In this document: one piece after another, positions 13,067-19,158 of the stretch
Layout of the letters: each line of letters opens with the position of its first letter
Position numbering within the stretch: position 1 is the stretch's first letter
Source of the DNA: an uncultured Chloroflexota bacterium
GTDB taxonomy: Bacteria > Chloroflexota > Dehalococcoidia > Lucifugimonadales > CAJWER01
Length of the DNA: 19,158 bases
Direction of reading: 5' to 3'
NCBI GenBank assembly: GCA_913030785.1
Contig: CAJWER010000027.1
Coordinates: forward strand, 1 to 19,158
Position numbers and translations under genes: made by a program
Notes under the pieces: generated by a model
What the model saw: only the letters and a program-made list of their open reading frames with translations
The model's database searches: none
Told to the model about the DNA's origin: nothing

Positions 13067-14181
13067 CTACTCGTCCGCAATCCCCTCTTCCACCTCCTTC
13101 ATTGCCTCCCTTATGCGTTCGAGCAACGATTCACTCAGAAATCGTCCGCCGTCCCTGTCCTTGAGGTGGTCCAAGTTGCCGAGCGCGTCGCCAAGACGTA
13201 TTCGGATATCCGGCAATCGAGAGCCAATCCCACCGGGACCGCCCACCCCCAGACGCGGTAGGATCGTCGCCAGCCCTTTACCTTCCTCGTATCGAGCAGA
13301 CTACCCTGCTGTACGAGCTTCACCTCGCCGTCCACCGTCACCACCAGCGTCTCGTCCTCTGTGTTGAGTCCACCCAGATTTCCGTTATGTACCATCCCAA
13401 CGACTGTGTCATCGGTGATCTGGTAGTCGACGGCGCCTGAGCCGTCCTTGGTGTCCAGCGTGAACGTTCCAGCAGCTACGTCAAACTCCGAAATCGTGCC
13501 CTTGACGGCGGCAATGGTCTTGAAGCCGTCGTCAGTCTCCAGGACAACCTCGGCACGAACGAAGTTCTGCTCCAGAACACTCAACTGGTCCAGCACACCG
13601 CCAAAAAGCCCGGACAGAGGGAGCGCCACAGCCCCGATACCACCGGGACCAGTCCTGAAGTGAAGCCTCGTTGCGGAGCGTCCGGCAATATTCACACCGG
13701 AACGGTCCCATACCTCGACCGACAGTTCCAGCGTCTCGTCACCGCGTAAAACCGTGATCGACACTATGTCGCCGACAGACGTCGCCTGGATTGCATCCAT
13801 CAGATCTCGTACATCGGTGACGTCGCTGTCGCCGACCGAGACAATGATGTCGCCTCCGAGCAAAGTTCCATCGGACGGGCTACCTTCGAAAACGCGAACT
13901 ACCCGGACCGCTCCTGTAATGCCCAGTTCCTCAGCCGCGTCGGAGCCAATTCCATGAATGATCACGCCTATGAATGGATTGCCGTCCGAATCCTCAGGGA
14001 CCACCTGCTGAGGCGCAACCGGAGGCACCGGCTCCTGTGGTATCTGCGCCGCGAGCGGCGCTACTACCTCCGACGCCGAGACCAGGCCGCTGGCATCCAC
14101 TGGCTCCCCTCGCAAGGCCCCGACCGCCACCACACCCAACACCAAAGCCATAATCAGAATCCCGACGCCCAGCTTGACCAT
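13067..14181 (-). CDS. Secreted or anchored PDZ-domain protein, with an apparent frameshift
   Basis: Residues 5-23 form a hydrophobic signal or anchor segment. Residues about 70-158 are a PDZ domain (FIGVIIHGIG, LLGGDIIVSVGDSDV, RDLMDAIQ, ITVLRGDETLEL). Residues about 205-290 form a beta-rich domain like DUF5666 (KGTISEFDVAAGTFTLDT). As read, the frame runs to a stop at 13135 with an unlikely Arg/Trp-rich end. Shifting frame by one base around 13285-13297 gives instead YEEGKGLATILPRLGVGG, then IRLGDALGNLDHL and ERIREAMKEVEEGIADE, ending at 13067. This is far more protein-like, so one base is lost or gained there. ATG 14181 has GGAGGG upstream. A role in envelope protein quality control is possible, but there is no protease domain. 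Confidence 0.75.
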
Positions 14182-14345
14182 CTAGTCCCTCCTGCTGTCC
14201 TCATGAGCTAAAACGAAATGAGGCGGCGCCCGGTTAGTCGCTTTAAATGTTGGCTTGCGACAGACCGGCCACCGCCTGCTCTAGGAGGGGCCCTATGTAA
14301 TAACTACGTTTCGGGAATTATGTGCGGATTCTCTGACGAGGGGAA

Positions 14346-14759
14346 TCAGTCCGCTTCGATTTTATCCTCGGTGATGTTACCGAGCTCGTCTATGCGATAT
14401 GCCATGATCAGCGGCTCTGCCTTGTTCTCCAACGACACCAGGACGTAGTACACCTCCAGGTAGCCGCTCTGAAGCGCCATCCGTACGTCGGTGTCGGAGG
14501 GGTAGGGTGGCGAGTGGGTGTGCGAATGGTAGAAGGCGACGAACTCCATCCCCTTCCGCTCCGTGTCCAGGTCTGCGTTCAGGTGCTCCTGGGGATCCAT
14601 CAAGTAGGTGTATGGACTCTTAGTCGTGTTGGTTATCCGGTACAACTCCCGGACTGTCCCGTCTGTGCCCGATAGTATCCCGCAACACTCGTTCGGGTCC
14701 TCCTCCATCGAATGGGCGACCATCTCATCAGCGAACCTTTTGTCTATTCGCAGCAACAA
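14346..14759 (-). CDS. M67-family JAMM metallopeptidase (Mov34/MPN/PAD-1)
   Basis: A 137-aa single JAMM domain. The motif is complete: E24 in NECCGIL, H78 and H80 in YHSHTH, S88 and D91 in PSDTD, that is E...HxHx7SxxD, so a zinc isopeptidase or peptidase fold is expected. Bacterial members often cut C-terminal tails from ThiS/MoaD-like sulfur carriers or are linked to E1-like enzymes; no such partner is in this window. The start is TTG 14759, with GGGAG about five bases upstream; the N-terminus LLRIDKRFADEMV agrees with family starts. It is 36 bp downstream of the cytidylate-kinase-like gene and likely co-transcribed with it. The 14182-14345 gap that follows shows nothing definite. Confidence 0.87.
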   Translation of the reverse strand: MLLRIDKRFADEMVAHSMEEDPNECCGILSGTDGTVRELYRITNTTKSPYTYLMDPQEHLNADLDTERKGMEFVAFYHSHTHSPPYPSDTDVRMALQSGYLEVYYVLVSLENKAEPLIMAYRIDELGNITEDKIEAD

Positions 14760-14795
14760 CTTTCTCCCGAATTTTAGATAACCGTTCCGGCGAAC

Positions 14796-15521
14796 CTAGG
14801 ATTTGCACTCCAGCGTGCCCTTCTCCAACGCGGCACATGCGTCAGCCACCATATCCACGGCATAGTCCAGGTCGATATCACTGGTGTTGATGACTATGTG
14901 GTACAGATCGGGGTTGTCCGGGTCGTCGATATCGAAGTACCGCTTGAAGTAGTAGGCGCGGGCAAGGTCTCGATCGATCAGCGTCTGCTCGGCCTGCTCC
15001 CGGCCTATCCGGTCGCGCTCCATGATCCCGGATATCCGGTCCTCAAGCCGCGCCACGGCCCCCACTCGCAGTACGTTGGGCATGTCGCTCAAGATGATGG
15101 ACCCGCCTCGCCCGACGATCACCACGTTGCCGCTCTCGGCAAGCTGATGCATTACGCTGCGCATCGCCTCGATGTACTTCTCATCCTCCAACTCATGCCC
15201 TCTCGTGATCGTCTGCTGTGGTATCTCCTCGAACTCCTGCGTGAGGAATGCCATCGCGCCAGGGCCAAAGTAAGGGTCGCCGCCAACGCCCGTAGCGGCC
15301 GATCTATCGAGGATGCGCTGGAGCAGCCCGGAAAAGCGCTCGCCTTTCGTCGGCGGACGTTGTTCCCGTTGGTGCAACGCCTCGACTGTCGCGCCGGCGT
15401 GCCGCGCCGCGTTTGTCAGGATCAGTCGGTCCACATAGTCTGCGTCAAGTCGTTCGGCCAACTTCGGACCTAACAGCCGGCCTCCGCCTCCGGTGAGACC
15501 GCCCAGCGTGACTACGGCCAT
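14796..15521 (-). CDS. Cytidylate-kinase-like family protein
   Basis: A 241-aa protein of the Cytidylate_kin2 family (AAK6/CMK-like P-loop proteins). The N-terminal loop is TLGGLTGGGGRLLGPKLAERL-like, in which the Walker A Lys-Ser/Thr is not conserved, as usual for this family. VDRLILTNAA (30-39), VVIVGRGGS (133-141), RLEDRISGIMERDRI (158-172) and RDLARAYYFKRYF (184-196) match other family regions, the last two being the lid and the region after it. Function is not established, and nucleotide-kinase activity should not be assumed. ATG 15521 has an almost perfect ribosome-binding site AAAGGAGGTG. It precedes the JAMM gene and follows apt after 172 bp; a TATACT at 15638-15633 is a possible -10 without a good -35. 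Confidence 0.85.
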   Translation of the reverse strand: MAVVTLGGLTGGGGRLLGPKLAERLDADYVDRLILTNAARHAGATVEALHQREQRPPTKGERFSGLLQRILDRSAATGVGGDPYFGPGAMAFLTQEFEEIPQQTITRGHELEDEKYIEAMRSVMHQLAESGNVVIVGRGGSIILSDMPNVLRVGAVARLEDRISGIMERDRIGREQAEQTLIDRDLARAYYFKRYFDIDDPDNPDLYHIVINTSDIDLDYAVDMVADACAALEKGTLECKS

Positions 15522-15693
15522 GTGCCACCTCCTTTGGATGGGTGCTAAAACCCCTGATCAGAGTCCATTGCCATTATTGACCATGAGAAACAGAGAGGAA
15601 TATCGTCTTCTGAGGGGTGCCCGCAGGCTCTCAGTATAGAGGTTAGCCCGACTACTTGCCTCAGCCGCAGTCACCACGGCCTCCCGCAAGCAC

Positions 15694-16206
15694 CTAGAGC
15701 TGTAGTAGTGCGAACAGGCCGTGGCTCCCGAGGCGCTGTCTCCCACTCAGCCCCACCAGCTCGATCAACACAGCGAAACCGGCCACTACCCCCCCGGCAG
15801 ACTCCACCAGGGCTGCGCAGGCGGCCAGCGTGCCTCCGGTTGCCAGCACGTCGTCCACCACCAGCACTCGCTGTCCTGAGCCGAAGGCGTCCGCTGGAAT
15901 CTCCACGGCGGACTCACCGTACTCAAGGGCATAGGACACCGACACGGTTTCCGGCGGCAGCTTGCCCGCCTTCCTGAGCAGGACAAGAGGCTTGCCCAGT
16001 CGCAAGGCCAGCGGCGCAGCCACGATGAATCCTCGCGCGTCCATCCCCGCAACGGCATCGATGGAGGCGTCGCCGTACCGCTCTGCAAAGAGGTCGATTG
16101 CAGCCCCGAAAGCTTCGGGGCTGCCCAACAGCGGCGTGATGTCCCGGAACATGATTCCCGGCTCAGGGAAGTCTGGAACATCCCTGATATAGCTTCTCAA
16201 GTCCAT
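15694..16206 (-). CDS. apt: Adenine phosphoribosyltransferase
   Basis: A 170-aa purine-salvage enzyme converting adenine and PRPP to AMP. The N-terminal IRDVPDFPEPGIMFRDITPLL (7-27) is the APRT signature; GMDARGFI (54-61) and LLRKAGKLP (76-84) are the flexible-loop regions; VLVVDDVLATGGT (114-126) is the PRPP-binding loop. Length is normal. ATG 16206 is preceded by GAGGG and lies 18 bp after the PIG-L gene, so the two are probably one transcript. The stretch 15522-15693 downstream holds a possible -10 (noted with the next gene) and no other feature I can support. Confidence 0.93.
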   Translation of the reverse strand: MDLRSYIRDVPDFPEPGIMFRDITPLLGSPEAFGAAIDLFAERYGDASIDAVAGMDARGFIVAAPLALRLGKPLVLLRKAGKLPPETVSVSYALEYGESAVEIPADAFGSGQRVLVVDDVLATGGTLAACAALVESAGGVVAGFAVLIELVGLSGRQRLGSHGLFALLQL

Positions 16207-16224
16207 GGGCCAGCCCTCGGCGAC

Positions 16225-17073
16225 CTAATCCACCAGTAGCATCTGCATCCGCGACTTCTCTTGCTCCTCAGGCGAGCGGTTGGTGAGATTGCGGCGATAG
16301 TCGCTCAGCGGCAAGAACTCGTAGACCTCTGGATTGTGGGCGATGAACGACTCCGCGTACGTTACCCTGCTGTGGATAGCCGACATGCCACCGTCGATGG
16401 CCTCTCCCAGCTTGCGCTGCTGGAGGCTATCTTCCCCATAGTGCTGAGACTTGAACTGGTTCATCGCGGCCGACTTCTTCAGGAACGTGCTGGTGATGTC
16501 GATAATCGTATTTGGAACCCTGAGGTTCAACTGCTCAAGGACGTTCGTGCGGCCAAGCTGAACATGGTAGAAGAGCTGGGCGCTCTCCCCACCGGTGTCC
16601 CCGCCAGTCGGCGCATAGGGGCTACCCGGTCGGATTGTGGAAGCCGCCTCAATGGCCAACAACGTCATCTGGGTAGCAAGGGCGTGGGCCGCCACCGTGT
16701 CATAGGGCCAGTGTGTCACGATGATGTTGGGCTGGATTTCACCGATCACGTCTGCTATGTCGTTGACCATCTGCGCGTTGGGGAGAACTACCTGGTCGTC
16801 ATGGCCCAGGTACCGTACATCCGTCACCCCGAGCTCGGCCGCAGCGTTGATCAGCTCCTGCTTTCTCTCAGCAATCAGCGCATCGATGTCGGGCAGGTCG
16901 CCGCTATCCCTGTAATCGTCGATCGCCTGCAGGTGATGCGACATCCCCGTAGTGGCGGACAGGATCGTGACCCTGTCGCCCCTCTCGACGTGCCTTGCCA
17001 TCGTCCCGCCTGCGTACAGGATGGCGTCCTTCGGATGGCCACCAATATTTAAAATGCTCAGTGGTTCTGTCAT
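16225..17073 (-). CDS. PIG-L/LmbE-family protein with altered catalytic motif
   Basis: A 282-aa protein of the zinc deacetylase family that includes MshB and BshB. Zinc ligands can be assigned: H13 and D16 in GGHPKDAIL, and H130 in THWPYDTVAAH (121-130). The family motif is HPDDE, with the first Asp (MshB D15) as general base; here it is HPKDA, with Lys at the base position and Ala for Glu. Either this is a subfamily with another mechanism or substrate, or it is inactive. The substrate would usually be an N-acetylglucosaminyl or related amide. No signal peptide, so cytoplasmic. ATG 17073 has GGAGGAA ten bases and AAGGAA three bases upstream. It probably forms an operon with apt. Confidence 0.85.
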   Translation of the reverse strand: MTEPLSILNIGGHPKDAILYAGGTMARHVERGDRVTILSATTGMSHHLQAIDDYRDSGDLPDIDALIAERKQELINAAAELGVTDVRYLGHDDQVVLPNAQMVNDIADVIGEIQPNIIVTHWPYDTVAAHALATQMTLLAIEAASTIRPGSPYAPTGGDTGGESAQLFYHVQLGRTNVLEQLNLRVPNTIIDITSTFLKKSAAMNQFKSQHYGEDSLQQRKLGEAIDGGMSAIHSRVTYAESFIAHNPEVYEFLPLSDYRRNLTNRSPEEQEKSRMQMLLVD

Positions 17074-17413
17074 TTTCCTTGTGTTCCTCCAGTGGGCTCA
17101 CGGATGTCTCCACCGGGAAAAATCGCCATCCCAGCGGCTGCGCCAATAATACCTGCGGCCCCCAGAGAAGTACAGGGCATAGGGACATGCCCAGACACAA
17201 CCGATCCAACGCTCAAATCCGAACCTCGGCAGCTTCCAAATACGTGGATTGGCACAACGCAAGCAGGCGTGATCCCATGTGCGCCGACGAATAAGGACGG
17301 CAGGGTGGAAGCCGAAGGCACGCTGCCGGACCTTCTACGAACCTCGAAGGAGATGCAGAGGCTCTGGGCGGGCGACCTTGACCAGGAGGGATCCGACGAA
17401 GTCTGAACCCGAG
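17074..17413. other. 340-bp interval with two competing unrecognised frames
   Basis: On the minus strand a GTG-initiated 83-codon frame (17321-17070) overlaps the PIG-L start by ATGA and has a Gly/Ala-rich hydrophobic stretch (SLGAAGIIGAAAGMAIF), but its codon third positions are not biased. On the plus strand a frame from ATG 17104 to 17406 ends in GTLPDLLRTSKEMQRLWAG and an acidic tail, with G/C-rich third positions in its second half but no ribosome-binding site. I recognise neither. One may be real or a remnant, but I cannot say which. Confidence 0.3.
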
Positions 17414-19051
17414 CTACAACCCCAGGGCGGCGCTGTCTCGGCGGGGATCGGAACCACCCTGTAAGACACCGCTAGCCGCGTCGATCACAATCCCATGCGC
17501 AGACCCAAGCCCCATCGGGTCGCTCGTCAGAGCAACCTTGTGCCCCCGCGCCTTCAGCATATCGTGAACATCCTGCGGAATCCCCGGCTCCATCAGCATC
17601 GTCCCGAGCCCTCCGCTGAAACGGGGGGCGTCAATCGCCTGCTGCACGTCCATCCCATAGTCCAGAGCATTCATGAGCATCTGCGGGGTCGTGTTCATGA
17701 TGCCGTATCCCCCGGTCGTACCCAGGCTCATGTAAAACTCGCCGTCACGGAAGACCTGAGTCGGCGCCAGCACGAAGCTGACCCGCCTACCACCCGCAAC
17801 AGGATTAGGACCGCCCTCCTCGATATCGAACCACGTGCAGCCGTTATTGAGGAATATCCCAGTGTCCCCCGGCGCTATCCCACACCCGTAGAACGCCCCC
17901 AGGGTCTGGGTAATCGTGACGACATTGGAGTCGCGGTCCACCACGGCAAAGTGCGTGGTCTCCCCACGAGCACCCGAAATGTCACCCGGCTTCAACGTGC
18001 CATCGGGAAGATTGGCATGATGCCGCACGTCCGGAAGCAGCGCGGCATGCCTACGGTCGATGCGCCTCTTCTGGGCCAGGGCGTACTCCTCGGACAGGAG
18101 AGCATCCAGCGGTACGGGCACATGATCCGGGTCGCCGCCGTACGCTATTCGGTCCACTACCGCCAGCTTGATCGCCTCCACCAACAGGTGAACGCTGTCC
18201 GGCCGCATGTAGGCCAGCTCTTCCTCGCCGAATGTCTCCATCAGCTTGAGCGCCTGCAGTATCTGGAACCCGGCCGAGCCCGGTGGCGTCGTGATCACGC
18301 GATAGCCGCGATAGTCCACGCCGACAGGCTCGCCCCACTCGGCCCGGTACCCGGCCATATCCTCCTCGGTAAATAGCCCGCCTGCGTCCCGGACACCCTG
18401 CACGATGCGCCGGGCCAGTCCACCGCGGTAGAACTCGTCGACGCCGCCAGCCGCGATGGCCTTCAGCGAAGCGGCCAGCGCCGGCGCTACGATGCGCGAA
18501 CCAGGGCTGGGCGCCTTCTCTGCTGCCCCAAGTACGAGCGCAGCCGAATCCGGGAATCGGAGCAATCTCGGTACCACCTCGGACATCGCAAAACTGGTTA
18601 TCTGCGTGGCCGGAAATCCACTCTCGGCGTAGCCAATAGCGGGACGAAGCAGCCTTTCGAGGTCCAACGAGCCGTACCGCTCATGCAGCCCCAGCCACCC
18701 GGCGACGTTGCCCGGTATCAGCGGCGCCAGCGGCCCGACATCCTTGCTATCCTCATCGAACATCGAAGGCTCCGCCGCCAGAGGCGCGCGGCCCGAGAAG
18801 TCGAGAGACCTCGTTCGACCCTCGCTCGCGACGTAGGCCAGGGCCACTCCGATGCCGCCAACCCCCGACATGTGCGGCTCCACCACGGCAAGGGTAGAGC
18901 CTATCGTCACCGCAGCATCGAAGGCGTTGCCCCCGTCGGCCAAGACGCCGAGGCCAGCCGCCGAGGCAAGCGAGTGGGCCGATACCACCATGCCGTTGAC
19001 GCCCATGGAAACGGGCCGTCCAGCGGATGGATGCCGTGCCAATTCAGTCAT
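17414..19051 (-). CDS. Gamma-glutamyltransferase family protein
   Basis: A 545-aa Ntn-hydrolase precursor. Large-subunit features: SAHSLASAAGLGVLADGGNAFDAAV (24-48, shown in part by GGNAFDAAV) and VEPHMSGVGG (57-66). The autoprocessing site is GETTHFAVVD (363-372), with T365 matching E. coli T391, the new N-terminal nucleophile. Small-subunit features: LNNGCTWF, LGTTGGYGIMNT (for the usual GSPGG oxyanion region) and a C-terminal HGIVID strand. The large-subunit motif that binds the gamma-glutamyl alpha-carboxylate, FRExAP in E. coli (R114), is FSGRAP here. No signal peptide is visible, so it may act in the cytoplasm, unlike the periplasmic E. coli enzyme. ATG 19051 follows GGGGGTGA. It lies 25 bp after a zinc-dehydrogenase gene on the same strand. 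Confidence 0.9.
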   Translation of the reverse strand: MTELARHPSAGRPVSMGVNGMVVSAHSLASAAGLGVLADGGNAFDAAVTIGSTLAVVEPHMSGVGGIGVALAYVASEGRTRSLDFSGRAPLAAEPSMFDEDSKDVGPLAPLIPGNVAGWLGLHERYGSLDLERLLRPAIGYAESGFPATQITSFAMSEVVPRLLRFPDSAALVLGAAEKAPSPGSRIVAPALAASLKAIAAGGVDEFYRGGLARRIVQGVRDAGGLFTEEDMAGYRAEWGEPVGVDYRGYRVITTPPGSAGFQILQALKLMETFGEEELAYMRPDSVHLLVEAIKLAVVDRIAYGGDPDHVPVPLDALLSEEYALAQKRRIDRRHAALLPDVRHHANLPDGTLKPGDISGARGETTHFAVVDRDSNVVTITQTLGAFYGCGIAPGDTGIFLNNGCTWFDIEEGGPNPVAGGRRVSFVLAPTQVFRDGEFYMSLGTTGGYGIMNTTPQMLMNALDYGMDVQQAIDAPRFSGGLGTMLMEPGIPQDVHDMLKARGHKVALTSDPMGLGSAHGIVIDAASGVLQGGSDPRRDSAALGL

Positions 19052-19076
19052 GCCGTCACCCCCGCTGCCATCTTGA

Positions 19077-19158
19077 TCAGTCCCACTCCATGATCACACC
19101 CAGCGCCGACGCCGGATCCTTGTACAGCAGGTGATAGGCCTCGGGCGTCTGCTGCCAG
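19077..19158 (-). CDS. Zinc-binding alcohol dehydrogenase (MDR) family, C-terminal end
   Basis: Partial: only the last 26 codons are inside the window, in the minus frame ending at TGA 19077. They read TPEAYHLLYKDPASALGV and then an IMEWD end, the usual finish of medium-chain zinc dehydrogenases, where the last helix (AYxLL..dP) precedes the terminal strand (ALGVVLxW). Nothing can be said of substrate or metal ligands. The gene precedes gamma-glutamyltransferase by 25 bp and is probably in the same operon. Confidence 0.6.
   Translation of the reverse strand, partial: WQQTPEAYHLLYKDPASALGVIMEWD

Noticed and set aside
13280..13300. Programmed ribosomal frameshift in the PDZ gene
   Set aside because: No slippery heptamer or following structure is apparent; mutation or sequencing error explains it more simply.
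16261..17052. 263-codon plus-strand frame opposite the PIG-L gene
   Set aside because: It mirrors the codons of a clear PIG-L family gene and shows no domain or ribosome-binding site.
17495..18376. 293-codon plus-strand frame opposite gamma-glutamyltransferase
   Set aside because: The minus-strand gene is unmistakable; the plus frame is His/Arg-rich antisense composition.

Overview
The window is GC-rich bacterial DNA carrying about eighteen intact or near-intact genes and an unusually large set of gene fragments. The mix of families (a deacetylase of the PIG-L type with an altered motif, HpcH/HpaI aldolase, a non-DapA aldolase of the DHDPS family, a glutamate-semialdehyde-type aminotransferase, a Gfo/Idh/MocA remnant, gamma-glutamyltransferase, and anchored repeat surface proteins) recalls marine or soil Chloroflexota of the SAR202/Dehalococcoidia kind. 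That assignment is inference; no rRNA or other phylogenetic marker is present.

Layout. 1-755: two genes that have both lost their 5' halves meet head to head (a FrnE/DsbA-type thioredoxin-fold protein on the minus strand, an ABC-ATPase/TOBE tail on the plus strand). 756-914: stem-loops and the first copy of a dispersed intergenic element. 915-2263: a minus-strand pair (NUDT6-like Nudix hydrolase, then a small helical protein) driven from a good sigma70-type promoter. 2264-5060: plus-strand class III aminotransferase, second element copy, truncated Gfo/Idh/MocA domain, HpcH/HpaI aldolase. 5267-5873: ABM-domain protein preceded by a small unrecognised ORF and a near-consensus promoter. 5983-7364: ACT protein and DHDPS-family aldolase. 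7585-9102: a plus-strand graveyard of surface-protein pieces (102-bp Cys-rich repeats, DM13 domain, FG-GAP fragment), with indels and in-frame stops. 9132-10944: PSP1/RicT stub, DNA polymerase III delta', QueD-like protein. 10945-11292: third element copy. 11293-11535: stand-alone Ada zinc domain. 11555-19158: a long minus-strand series, read from right to left: zinc-dehydrogenase tail, gamma-glutamyltransferase, PIG-L protein, adenine phosphoribosyltransferase, cytidylate-kinase-like protein, JAMM peptidase, PDZ protein (frameshifted), diaminopimelate decarboxylase.

How it fits together. Housekeeping functions (holB, apt, lysA, a queD-like gene) are interleaved with small catabolic or accessory operons. 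I see no coherent novel system such as a defence island, secretion locus or biosynthetic cluster. The most notable signals are (i) the three-copy intergenic element with two conserved stem-loops, lying next to truncated genes; (ii) the concentration of truncations and frameshifts, which may be genuine decay or assembly error; and (iii) several enzymes with changed catalytic-site residues: Lys for Arg70 in the HpaI-type aldolase, HPKDA for HPDDE in the PIG-L protein, and the missing alpha-carboxylate Arg in gamma-glutamyltransferase.
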